Positions 1 to 8,413 of a stretch of DNA of 61,616 nucleotides are shown piece after piece. Made by a program: the position numbers and the translations under genes. The stretch spans positions 1 through 61,616 of the forward strand of contig CAZMAM010000004.1 of the NCBI GenBank assembly GCA_964564305.1, in the 5' to 3' direction. A model generated the notes under the pieces. The model did no database searches and was not told the origin of the DNA. It saw only the letters and a program-made list of their open reading frames with translations. This stretch comes from RGIG1959 sp964564305. GTDB lineage: Bacteria > Bacillota > Clostridia > Oscillospirales > Acutalibacteraceae. Position 1 is the stretch's first letter. Each line of letters begins with the position of its first letter.

Positions 1-1
1 T

Positions 2-121
2 CCTGTCTGCCGCGATTACCGCGACGGGAAAGTGACAAAAGAAGAGCTCGACAGGTGCTCGACTTGTGATTTGAATGCGGTTGCCCATAACGGACTGAAA
101 GAAGCGAGCCAAGGTAGTTGA
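2..121 (+). CDS. 3' end of an unidentified protein (partial)
   Basis: The window opens inside a reading frame that gives 39 codons before a TGA at 119-121. The visible C-terminus contains three cysteines (VCRDYRDG and RCSTCDLN) spaced roughly like a small metal-binding motif, and ends in a short polar tail. I do not recognise the family. It reads in the same direction as the polysaccharide genes that follow and may be the preceding gene of that locus. The remaining 131 bases up to the first glycosyltransferase are very AT-rich and contain a TATAAT at 222-227 without a convincing -35 box. Confidence 0.45.
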   Translation, partial: PVCRDYRDGKVTKEELDRCSTCDLNAVAHNGLKEASQGS

Positions 122-252
122 AAGAAAGAGCTGGGAATAAAATTGTGGATGAAGATATGAAAACGACAAATGTTTAGATAAATAAGAACTGTTCTTTAAT
201 ATATTAATAATTATGAATAAATATAATTTGAGTGTAATAAAGGATGCTGGAT

Positions 253-1368
253 ATGCGTGTATTAGTTACCTTACCCGTAAAGATAGGATTTGACGGAATG
301 ACAAAACAGATCCTTTCCTTCGTAAAATATATGGATCGAACCGATTTGGAAGTTGATCTTGTTTCCGGTCGTGGACTTGATCCGAAGATGACGCAGCAAC
401 TCAGCGATGCTAATTTTGATCACATATATCGTATGGAATATCGCGATAAGAATCAACTCCATTATTTCATAAACTTATGTAGGTTGATGAGGAAGCAAAA
501 ATATGATGTTATTCACGTAAACGGTCAAAGTGCTACTATGGCTATTGAACTATTGGCGGCTAAAATAACCAAATGTCCTGTGAGAATTGCCCATTCACAT
601 GGATCGATGTGTAAACATACAAAATTGCATAGATTGTTGTTGCCACTTTTCAGAATAACCTGTAATGATGCAATAGCTTGTAGCAAAGAAGCGGGGGATT
701 GGCTGTTTGGAAAGAAAATGCCATACTGGATTTTAAATAATGGAATCAATGTTCAAGACTTTATTTTTGATAAAGAAGCAAGAAAATGTGAACGAGAGAG
801 ACTCGGATTAAGTGAGGAATTGGCAATAGGACATGTGGGAGCGTTTGAGCCATGGAAGAACCATGAGTTTCTGCTTAATATTATTACACAATTGTTAAAG
901 AAGAATATGAATATCAAATTATTTTTGATAGGAATAGACGGCTCAACAAAAGAGATGATACTAAAAAAAATAAAGGAATTAAATCTTCAAAACAATGTAA
1001 TTTATTTGGGTACGACAGACAATATGCCGGAATTTTTGCAGGCTATGGATTTGATGCTTCTCCCCTCGTGGTATGAGGGTTTCCCAGTCACGGTTGTGGA
1101 GTGGCAAGCAAATGGTCTTCCGTGTATCATTTCAAATACTATTTCGAATAAGGCAAAGGTTACGGATTTAGTAAAATATTTGCCTATAGATAACGGGATA
1201 GATATATGGGTGAATACTATTATGCAATATCGAAGTTGGGAACATGATAGATCAGACACATCATATCCCGATACAATTCGCAGCGCCGGATATGACATTA
1301 AGAAAAATGCAAAGGAATTAAAAGAGCATTACCAAAACACATTGCGAAATCTTCAGGGGGAATGGTAA
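253..1368 (+). CDS. GT4-family glycosyltransferase
   Basis: A 371-residue GT-B glycosyltransferase of the group-1/GT4 type, expected to add a sugar to a lipid-linked repeat unit on the cytoplasmic face. The N-terminal half begins MRVLVTLPVKIGFDGM, the usual beta strand plus glycine-containing loop. The C-terminal half has the GT4 landmarks GHVGAFEPWKNHE and the donor-binding stretch SWYEGFPVTVVEWQANGLP, with the E-x7-E pattern. An ATG at 244 also exists, but AAAGG lies only one base from it and nine bases from the ATG at 253, so 253 is preferred. It overlaps the next gene by one base in a TAATG junction, which suggests translational coupling. The specific sugar cannot be told from sequence. 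Confidence 0.88.
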   Translation: MRVLVTLPVKIGFDGMTKQILSFVKYMDRTDLEVDLVSGRGLDPKMTQQLSDANFDHIYRMEYRDKNQLHYFINLCRLMRKQKYDVIHVNGQSATMAIELLAAKITKCPVRIAHSHGSMCKHTKLHRLLLPLFRITCNDAIACSKEAGDWLFGKKMPYWILNNGINVQDFIFDKEARKCERERLGLSEELAIGHVGAFEPWKNHEFLLNIITQLLKKNMNIKLFLIGIDGSTKEMILKKIKELNLQNNVIYLGTTDNMPEFLQAMDLMLLPSWYEGFPVTVVEWQANGLPCIISNTISNKAKVTDLVKYLPIDNGIDIWVNTIMQYRSWEHDRSDTSYPDTIRSAGYDIKKNAKELKEHYQNTLRNLQGEW

Positions 1369-2423
1369 TGCTTACTGGAGAATATCCGGTCGACGTCATT
1401 GTGCCGGTTTATAACATAGAAAAATTTGTTGATAAATGTATTAATAGTATTATCAAACAAACATACAACCATGTAAATATTATTTTAGTTGACGATGGTT
1501 CAACAGACCATTCAGGCAGCATTTGTGATAAATATATTTCATTATATAAGAACATACAAGTAATCCATCAAGAGAACCGAGGACTGGTTTCCGCATGGAA
1601 AACCGGAATAAGGAATTCTAAGGCTGAATGGATTGTGTTTGTTGACGGTGATGATTGGATAGAGGAGCATCACATCGAGACACTCGTTAAGGAACAGTTG
1701 CAAAGCCATGCTGATATTGTTGTCGGACCTATGAAACAGGTGAAAGGTCATTCGTCCCATCCGTTGAAATTTGAAATTCCTACTGGCCGGTATTGCGGAG
1801 ATAGGCTCGTCAATGAATTATATCCGGTAATGCTGAATGTCGGGGGCTTTGAAAAGCGTGGTATACCTGTTTCAAGATGTGGCAAACTGATAAAAAAATC
1901 ATTGATTATAAATAACATGGATTACTGTCAGGATTCCGTTACCTTTGAAGAAGACCTGTGCATTATATTTATCTCTGAACTGGATGCAAAGGCAATCAGC
2001 ATTATTGATGGAGATGATGCCGCCTACTGCTATAGCATGGTGGAAAGTTCTATGCTCCATAGCTACAACAGTAAGATGAACACCAGCATTAAAAATGTTT
2101 TTGCGTCAATCTATCAAGCGTGCATTACTAAAAAGAAACTGGCTTTTATTCCGCAGGTTCGGACAGAATATCTTTGCGCAATGATTCGTAATACAACCAA
2201 TGAATTAGTCAATCCCAATGGGTTTAGGGCAGCTTTAAAAAGGATTCGGTCGTTTAGCGATGATGAGCACTTGCAAAATGCTCTTGCCAAAAGCAGCATT
2301 AAAAATTTCCCGATTCGTTTTAAACTGGTAACCAAAACATTAAAAAACATTGGTACAAATACCAGCAAATTAATACTTTCATTTTTATATATGGCTGTGC
2401 AATTAAGGAGAAAAATACATTGA
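1368..2423 (+). CDS. GT2-family glycosyltransferase
   Basis: A 351-residue GT-A enzyme. The N-terminal catalytic domain carries VDVIVPVYNIEKFVDKCI, then LVDDGSTDHSG (nucleotide binding) and FVDGDDWIEEHH (the DxD-like metal site), all hallmarks of family GT2. The C-terminal 120 residues are basic and end in a short hydrophobic stretch (TSKLILSFLYMAVQL) that may hold it at the membrane. The start at 1368 uses the ATG of the TAATG junction with the preceding gene and is served by AGGGGG six or seven bases upstream; an ATG at 1362 would be too close. It probably extends the same oligosaccharide repeat as its neighbour. Substrate unknown. Confidence 0.9.
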   Translation: MLTGEYPVDVIVPVYNIEKFVDKCINSIIKQTYNHVNIILVDDGSTDHSGSICDKYISLYKNIQVIHQENRGLVSAWKTGIRNSKAEWIVFVDGDDWIEEHHIETLVKEQLQSHADIVVGPMKQVKGHSSHPLKFEIPTGRYCGDRLVNELYPVMLNVGGFEKRGIPVSRCGKLIKKSLIINNMDYCQDSVTFEEDLCIIFISELDAKAISIIDGDDAAYCYSMVESSMLHSYNSKMNTSIKNVFASIYQACITKKKLAFIPQVRTEYLCAMIRNTTNELVNPNGFRAALKRIRSFSDDEHLQNALAKSSIKNFPIRFKLVTKTLKNIGTNTSKLILSFLYMAVQLRRKIH

Positions 2424-3595
2424 CTGGACAAAGAAAGAATTTCTCAGGGACAGTAAAAATAGCTTACCTGTTGCTGGTATATCCTCTAATAAACCTTGTC
2501 TTATGTTGGTTGTTTCATGGAGAAAACATGGTAGTAACTTCTCTGATATTCTTTGGTATTATCCTTCTCGGATATCTTCTATTGCCTGGAGGACGTATAC
2601 GATTTCATAAAAATTGGTTGCCCATCATCATTGTGATGATAATCACATTAGGTATTGCAGGATTTCGTGAGTCACAAGTAAATTTAGGTTTATGTCTGGC
2701 ATATATTGCCACTGTTTTCATGTTTTTAATCGGTAGTGACGATGCATACATTTCAAAGATCGCTACCGCAATCATTTCAAGAAAAAAATTCAGTGATATA
2801 TGCCAAATAATTTTCCTGATTATAGTTATTGCATATACATCCATCAATGGATTAACAGCCGGATGGAATACATTCGTCTTAAAAGGCCCGTATTTATACC
2901 CGCATACATTAGCTTATTTATTATTTTTTATGCTTGCATTAAATATATATTTTTTTATGAAGGAAAGGAATATTGGCAGCCTTATCATAGGCGGTATAGA
3001 TATTCTTGCAATTATTTTGACAGGGGTAAGAAGCGCATTTCTGGCTGTGTGCATGACTTTATTAATGATGCTGGTTAAATTTATACAAAGAAGACAGATG
3101 AGAATAGCTGTAATAGCCGCCTCAGTGATAATTGTGTTTGGATTGAATATCTATTTCAACGGTTATGCCAACTCCTTGATAGACAAAACCATATTTGCCC
3201 TTGGCCATGGGAGCATTACAAATGGTCGTCTTCAAATTGCCAGTACATCCTTGAGAGCTTTAGATTTGCAAAACAATCCATACAATATTTTTTTTGGCGT
3301 GGGAATGAATAATCTCCTAAAGTCAAATCAAATCTTGATGCAAGCTTCAGTACATGCACACAATGATTTGATAGATATTTTGGTGTGCTACGGTTTAGCT
3401 TCATTGCTTATCTATTGCTGGTCATTTTATAAATATGCCGAAAAGCAAATCATATGGACTACTTTAACATTAGGTATCCTTATAATAGGAAATGGATTGT
3501 TTGTTTACACCGACTGTATTCCAATGTTAATTTACTATAAGATATTGCTTGATTCTGTAAGTAAATCCAGAAAAGAAAATCAAAAGAATTCATGA
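2420..3595 (+). CDS. O-antigen/capsule polymerase-like membrane protein (Wzy type)
   Basis: A 391-residue integral membrane protein with about ten to twelve hydrophobic segments and a longer polar loop around residues 250-315 (SITNGRLQIASTSLRAL, then SVHAHNDLIDILVCYG). The LTGVRSAFLAVCMTLL helix and the H-A-H-N-D motif in the large periplasmic-side loop are typical of the O-antigen ligase/polymerase superfamily (Wzy, WaaL). In a locus that also has a Wzx flippase it most likely polymerises flipped repeat units. The start is a TTG at 2420, overlapping the previous stop, with AAGGAG nine bases upstream. Sequence divergence in this family makes the exact role an inference from context. Confidence 0.8.
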   Translation: MTGQRKNFSGTVKIAYLLLVYPLINLVLCWLFHGENMVVTSLIFFGIILLGYLLLPGGRIRFHKNWLPIIIVMIITLGIAGFRESQVNLGLCLAYIATVFMFLIGSDDAYISKIATAIISRKKFSDICQIIFLIIVIAYTSINGLTAGWNTFVLKGPYLYPHTLAYLLFFMLALNIYFFMKERNIGSLIIGGIDILAIILTGVRSAFLAVCMTLLMMLVKFIQRRQMRIAVIAASVIIVFGLNIYFNGYANSLIDKTIFALGHGSITNGRLQIASTSLRALDLQNNPYNIFFGVGMNNLLKSNQILMQASVHAHNDLIDILVCYGLASLLIYCWSFYKYAEKQIIWTTLTLGILIIGNGLFVYTDCIPMLIYYKILLDSVSKSRKENQKNS

Positions 3596-3629
3596 TTTTA
3601 TGACGTCATGTTGAAGAAGGTGACAACAT

Positions 3630-4739
3630 TTGGCAACATACACAAAAGCAGTATTTATATGTAACACATATATGCAATTGCTCACGGCTTTACAGCTGAA
3701 ACGTACATTTCTATTATCAGTAAATGCTGATTTAATCCTTTCCGATCATTCGACAGATGCAAAAAAAATATGTGATCGTTTAGAAACTGGAAAATTGTTT
3801 GCAAGGATTTGTTATGTTCCAACTAAGCAGATAGAATTCAAAAGGGACAAAATTCGTGCAGCTCGAAATATATGTGAACTTACATTTTCTTCCCACGGGG
3901 AAATTCGCTCTATGCTATGGGATGATATGTATTATGAGAAAATATTTTATTATAATAACTATGATGTTATACCCCTTGCAGTTTTTATTCAATGTACTAA
4001 AAACGGTATTAATCCAAAAATGTGTTGTTATGAAGAAGGAATATTGTCTTATGAAACAATGTTAATGATGCCGGTTAATCATAAACGCGCAATTGTCAGG
4101 AATTTACGTCACTTGCTTGGTAAAAAGGACCCATTAGACGATATTTCGTATTATTTCTGTTATTACCCAAAATTGTTTCCCGATCAAACTAAAAGAATAT
4201 ATAAAATTCCGCATTTAAGCAGGAATGAACACGGACTGGTCAAAATTTTAAACAATGTTTTTGAATATAACCCGTTAGTGAACAATTATTCACAGAAATA
4301 TATTTTTTTCGGATCTTCCAAGGATATCGACGGACAGCCCGTCGGCGAGACAGAATTAGTTATTCGGCTTGCGGACTTTGTCGGAAAAGAAAATCTCTTG
4401 GTAAAGATGCATACAAGAGACAGCAGAAAGATATATGAAGAATACGGTATTCAAGTATCTCGTAATTCATCGGTTCCTTGGGAAGTTATTCAATTGAATC
4501 ATGATTTTAGCAGCCATGTATTTTTGACGGTTTCCAGCGGAAGTGTACTTAATGCCAGCGCCATGCTGGGCGATAATATCCCTACATTTTATTTATATCC
4601 GTTGTTGCAGCACCCTGAAAGAGCTCAGCAAAATATTGATATACAGCACATAGAACCAACGGTGAAAAAGATGCAATCTATGGGATTGCTTACTAATGTT
4701 CGGATTGCCCGGCAAATGGAGGATATATTAAATGCTTAA
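3630..4739 (+). CDS. GT52-like glycosyltransferase (sialyltransferase-like)
   Basis: A 369-residue protein whose N-terminus (VFICNTYMQLLTALQL) matches the opening of family GT52, the family of lipooligosaccharide sialyltransferases, where a C-x-T-x-x-Q-like segment opens the GT-B fold. Later landmarks are KYIFFGSSKDIDGQPVG, LLVKMHTRDSRK and the C-terminal VSSGSVLNASAML, comparable to the CMP-binding half of GT52/GT80-like enzymes. Family members use CMP-activated sugars. That fits two CMP-sugar-synthetase-like genes 3 to 6 kb downstream, so I infer it transfers the product of that pathway. The start is TTG at 3630 with AAGAAGG nine bases upstream. Donor and acceptor are not determined. Confidence 0.68.
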   Translation: MATYTKAVFICNTYMQLLTALQLKRTFLLSVNADLILSDHSTDAKKICDRLETGKLFARICYVPTKQIEFKRDKIRAARNICELTFSSHGEIRSMLWDDMYYEKIFYYNNYDVIPLAVFIQCTKNGINPKMCCYEEGILSYETMLMMPVNHKRAIVRNLRHLLGKKDPLDDISYYFCYYPKLFPDQTKRIYKIPHLSRNEHGLVKILNNVFEYNPLVNNYSQKYIFFGSSKDIDGQPVGETELVIRLADFVGKENLLVKMHTRDSRKIYEEYGIQVSRNSSVPWEVIQLNHDFSSHVFLTVSSGSVLNASAMLGDNIPTFYLYPLLQHPERAQQNIDIQHIEPTVKKMQSMGLLTNVRIARQMEDILNA

Positions 4740-4786
4740 TCAAGTGCTGTTTTTTGATAAACTGTGACCAAGTTAATTGAATTTAC

Positions 4787-6196
4787 ATGGACAATAAATA
4801 CAAATATCTGATCAAAAACACCGGCATCCTAACCATAAGTAATTTTGCCACAAAAATACTGACGTTTCTTCTGGTGCCACTTTATACAAGCGTACTGTCC
4901 ACACAGGAGTACGGCACATACGATCTTATCGTGTCAACCGTCTCCATGCTGTATCCGGTGCTTTGCCTGAACATCGTGGACGGAGTCATGCGCTTCCTGA
5001 TGGATAAGGCCGGGCAAGAAAAACAGATATTTTCTATCGGGGCCAAATTTTCTTTGGTTAGCTGCCTGATTGCGATATGCATTACCCTTTTGGTGAGCCG
5101 CTTTATTTTCTCCGGTATTCGCGGATTAGAAATTTATATCATCTTTTATTATATCGGTTCAACGTTTGTACAACTACTTATGCAGTTTGCCAAAGGCTTA
5201 GAACGCGTCCATGACATGGCCATTGCCGGTGTGCTGGGCGTCATTGTAACCATTTCCGCAAATTTAATTTTTCTGCTTGGCTTTCGTTGGGGACTGAAAG
5301 GCTTCTTTTTGGCGAATATCGCATCACATGTGGTACAGATTATCTACTATGCGCTTCGTTTAAAAATTTGGCAATATTGGGCAACGGAAAAAACGGACAG
5401 ACAGTTACAAAGGGCTATGCTGCTTTACAGTGTTCCCTTGATTACCACAGCCCTCTCATGGACCATTAACAGTTCGGCGGATAAATATATCGTTGCCTTT
5501 GCCATGGGAACCGCTGCCAACGGCCTATTGGCCGTAGCATATAAGATTCCGAATATTTTGAGTGTATTTCAAAGTATATTTACGCAGGCATGGCAGATCT
5601 CCGGAGTAAAAGAATACGGAACGGAAGCATCGGATGCTTTTTACGGTAGAGTATTTTCCATGACCAATGTCATGATGTGCCTTTTATGTTCATTCCTGAT
5701 TCTTTTGACAAGGCCTTTGGCGTCATTGCTGTATGCTAAAGATTTCTATGTCGCTTGGCAATATGTTCCTTTTCTCCTGGTCACTACCGTATTGAACTGT
5801 GCATCAGGGATATTGGGCCCTATTCTCAGCGCAAAAAAAGATTCCAAAGGCATGGCTGTTTCGGCCATATGGGGAATTTTAACCAATATAATTCTGAATA
5901 TTGTATTGGTCTATCTGCTGGGTATTCAAGGTGTGACCATTGCCACAGCCATTTCAAGCATGATGATATTTGTTATTCGTCGTAAATATGTCGGGAAGGC
6001 CATCAAAGAACCTTTCCCGATATGTACTCTCCTGACATGGATTTTGCTTTGTGTTCAAGCGGTAATTGCAATTTGGTTTTATCCATTCACTTGGTTAGAA
6101 GCCGTCGTAATGGTTGTAATTATTGCGATAAACATTCCTACGATAAAGAAAGTGATTAAAACTTTTGCAGGAATAATTTCAAATAAAATGAAATAA
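4787..6196 (+). CDS. Wzx-type polysaccharide flippase (MOP superfamily)
   Basis: A 469-residue membrane protein with about 14 predicted helices. It opens with IKNTGILTISNFATKILTFLLVPLY, the classic first helix of the polysaccharide transporter branch of the MOP superfamily, and the second repeat begins with the related SVPLITTALSWTINSSADKYIV. It should move the undecaprenyl-linked repeat unit across the membrane before polymerisation by the Wzy-like protein two genes upstream. Its GC content is somewhat higher than the preceding genes, hinting at a mosaic locus. Forty-seven bases separate it from the GT52 gene. A second, unrelated-looking flippase lies at 15390-16649. Confidence 0.92.
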   Translation: MDNKYKYLIKNTGILTISNFATKILTFLLVPLYTSVLSTQEYGTYDLIVSTVSMLYPVLCLNIVDGVMRFLMDKAGQEKQIFSIGAKFSLVSCLIAICITLLVSRFIFSGIRGLEIYIIFYYIGSTFVQLLMQFAKGLERVHDMAIAGVLGVIVTISANLIFLLGFRWGLKGFFLANIASHVVQIIYYALRLKIWQYWATEKTDRQLQRAMLLYSVPLITTALSWTINSSADKYIVAFAMGTAANGLLAVAYKIPNILSVFQSIFTQAWQISGVKEYGTEASDAFYGRVFSMTNVMMCLLCSFLILLTRPLASLLYAKDFYVAWQYVPFLLVTTVLNCASGILGPILSAKKDSKGMAVSAIWGILTNIILNIVLVYLLGIQGVTIATAISSMMIFVIRRKYVGKAIKEPFPICTLLTWILLCVQAVIAIWFYPFTWLEAVVMVVIIAINIPTIKKVIKTFAGIISNKMK

Positions 6197-6468
6197 ATAT
6201 TTTACAAATTTAGATAATTTAAATTTTAATATATTGACCAAATATTTTATATTTTCAATCTAACCAGGCAAAAGAATCTATCCGAGAAACTAATATGATC
6301 AGCACTTATGAGCCGATGTATCGTTAATTCTGGAAATCGTTTTCAACAATGACCTATCTTCAATTGATTGGCAAAAGAAGGAATAATGCATATGAGTATT
6401 ACAGCAGTAATTCTCGTTCCCATTATGCTACATGACTGCAATTTGCGACTGTTTTAGGAGATTGATAA
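6197..6468 (+). other. AT-rich intergenic stretch before the PurF-like block
   Basis: This 272-base gap is strongly AT-rich at its start and carries a TTGACC at 6234 followed 17 bases later only by a poor -10, so a promoter for the downstream block is possible but weak. A 23-codon frame (6386-6457) is preceded by AAGGA and would start MSITAVILVP; that resembles the first strand of the cytidylyltransferases downstream and could be a gene fragment. I cannot show it is expressed. Confidence 0.25.
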
Positions 6469-7782
6469 ATGACAATGGATTCTTTTGCGACCATGTATGG
6501 TGATTTCAGCCGCAGTGCTCAAAAAAAAATAAATAAAACCCGGAGGTATCTGGTTTTTGGCAGTGGCACTCCACTGGGTGCTAAAACTGTGGATATCTTA
6601 AACCGCGTTTGCAAATGTTTGGGGTATTCATGTTTTCCTGGTCGGTATGACGATCTTGACTTGCGTGACAGTAACCGTGTTGCCTCCCTCGTCTGCTACG
6701 AGAGGGCTGATGGCATAATTCTGAATTTGGAATGTCTTTTGCCGTACCTGAAACAAACGTCTGCGGGAGCATTAGAGCCTGTAATCTGTAAAACATTAAA
6801 GTCGATTTCAGATAACCATGCTCATATTACGTTTATGTACAACCTTCATCCCGCCAATTCACATCGGGAATACATTCGGCTTTCGGACGCAATAATAAGC
6901 CATATAAATCGGGTTACATCTGAATATGCTGTGTTTCGTTTCCCGGCTTTAAATATATCCGATCAGGAACCCGTTTTGTATGATTCTGCTGTACTTACTG
7001 ATACTGTTGCACTCGCTGTGTCAGAAAAATTAGATGAGGATGGCGATTTTTCAATTCGCGAACAAGAGGGATTGAATGCAGAAGATGTATTGTTACATCA
7101 GAAACACTGTGTATTTCAAATGGTTTATAAACTGGAAATAACGCAGCGCTTCAGAGGACACAGTGTCGCGGAGTTGCGCTATAAATTGGGCAAGGAACTT
7201 GCCGCAGTCATTCCATCCCACGTAAAGGAGCAGATAGACTGTGTCTGTCCAGTGCCTCGCACAGGACTGTACTACGGTATGGGGCTGGCGTATGCTCTTG
7301 ATAAGCCCTATCTCCAAGGGTTGGTAAAGGCCAACGCTAATGAGCGGTCCTTCCAGATTGAAAATGCAGATAAGAGAAAGAAATTATTGTGGAATTGTTT
7401 ATCTCCTATCCCGGAAATATTGCGTGGTAAACGGGTAGCCCTTGTAGATGAGGCCATTTTTACAGGTGCGACACTGAAAGTGGTTTGCGAAATGCTACTG
7501 GAATGCGGTGTCAAAGCTTTGTATTTGTGCATTCCGACTCCAAAATGCCGCTATCATTGTGAGTATCTGGTACATCCGCCGCGGTCAATGCTATTGGAAT
7601 ATTTGAAAAGCGATATGCTTGAGGATTATTTCAATTGCGATGGAGTTTACTTTCAGTCAGATGAAAAATTTCATACAATTCTGGAAGAATTAGATCCAGC
7701 CATGTGTGCAGACTGCTTTTGGGGAGGAGATGTTATGCTTGATAGCTCATCAGAAAATAACGGCAATTGTACCAGTACGTAA
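6469..7782 (+). CDS. Rossmann-domain / PurF-like phosphoribosyltransferase fusion
   Basis: A 437-residue two-domain protein. Residues about 25-190 look like a nucleotide-binding Rossmann domain related to RmlD/SDR proteins (YLVFGSGTPLGAKTVDIL, DLDLRDSNRV, FRFPALNIS) but without a clear YxxxK catalytic pair. Residues about 205-425 closely follow the phosphoribosyltransferase half of amidophosphoribosyltransferase PurF: CVFQMVYKLE, the VCPVPRTG loop, GLVKAN, LSPIPEILRGKRVALVDE with the PRPP loop VDEAIFTGAT, and the terminal CADCFWGG that mirrors the C-end of PurF. The glutaminase domain of PurF is absent. AGGAG lies eight bases before the ATG. The next gene begins inside its end, so it is coupled to the CMP-sugar-synthetase and aldolase genes. 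It may build a ribosyl or amino-pentose precursor; the reaction is unknown. I am confident of the PRTase fold, less of the N-terminal assignment. Confidence 0.72.
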   Translation: MTMDSFATMYGDFSRSAQKKINKTRRYLVFGSGTPLGAKTVDILNRVCKCLGYSCFPGRYDDLDLRDSNRVASLVCYERADGIILNLECLLPYLKQTSAGALEPVICKTLKSISDNHAHITFMYNLHPANSHREYIRLSDAIISHINRVTSEYAVFRFPALNISDQEPVLYDSAVLTDTVALAVSEKLDEDGDFSIREQEGLNAEDVLLHQKHCVFQMVYKLEITQRFRGHSVAELRYKLGKELAAVIPSHVKEQIDCVCPVPRTGLYYGMGLAYALDKPYLQGLVKANANERSFQIENADKRKKLLWNCLSPIPEILRGKRVALVDEAIFTGATLKVVCEMLLECGVKALYLCIPTPKCRYHCEYLVHPPRSMLLEYLKSDMLEDYFNCDGVYFQSDEKFHTILEELDPAMCADCFWGGDVMLDSSSENNGNCTST

Positions 7783-8413
7783 AGAAACGACCGGCCTTCC
7801 GGATAAGAATACGCTAACGTTTGACGGCAGCAATTTGTTGTTACATAAGATTGAGCAACTTAAACAAGTGGCCGCCGTTGACCGCATTATTGTCTCGTCA
7901 GAGAATGATGAAATGCTTAAAATGGCGAAAGGTGCCGGTGTGGAAACAATTCTCCGGCCTGTACAATACGCTGATCGAAGCCGACCTTTCGGGTATTTCG
8001 TGGAATATATTTGCAACCAAGTTTCTGGCGAACATATCCTCTGGGCATGTGTAACTGCTCCTTTTGTAGACAGTTCCGTTTACAGTAGTGCAATCAATTT
8101 GTATCTGAGCAAACTTGACGACGGGTATGATTCATTGATTACAGTGCAAAAAATGAAACGTTTTATTCTTGACACAAACGGGTCTGTCAATTTTCGACGA
8201 GGTTTGCACCACATACAATCGGAAAATCTTCCCGCATTATATCTATATACAAACGGAATCGCACTGGCTCCGCGGGAAAAGATGATTGAATGGAAATACA
8301 ATTGGGGGCATGTACCTTATATGCTGGAAGTTGACAAAGTAACCGGGATAGACATAAGAGATGCATATGACTACCATATTGCCTGCATGTTAGCACAGGA
8401 GATGCCACAGTGA
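7739..8413 (+). CDS. CMP-sugar synthetase-like cytidylyltransferase (copy 1)
   Basis: A 224-residue protein of the CMP-NeuAc/CMP-Kdo synthetase fold. ITAIVPVR, then LPDKNTL (the KN of the nucleotide loop), IIVSSENDEM, ILRPVQYAD and GIDIRDAYDY (metal-binding region) follow the family order. A TTG at 7739 is taken as the start because AGGAG sits exactly nine bases upstream and the resulting N-terminus has the same length as that of its paralogue at 9423; a GTG at 7706 and ATG at 7730 are badly placed. It overlaps the preceding gene by 44 bases and the aldolase by four. The glycine-serine-lysine part of the canonical loop is replaced (RKETTG), so the activated sugar acid is probably not ordinary sialic acid. 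Confidence 0.75.
   Translation: MIAHQKITAIVPVRKETTGLPDKNTLTFDGSNLLLHKIEQLKQVAAVDRIIVSSENDEMLKMAKGAGVETILRPVQYADRSRPFGYFVEYICNQVSGEHILWACVTAPFVDSSVYSSAINLYLSKLDDGYDSLITVQKMKRFILDTNGSVNFRRGLHHIQSENLPALYLYTNGIALAPREKMIEWKYNWGHVPYMLEVDKVTGIDIRDAYDYHIACMLAQEMPQ

Noticed and set aside
6295..6327. Ten-codon frame starting MISTYEPMYR
   Set aside because: No ribosome site and too short to support as a gene.
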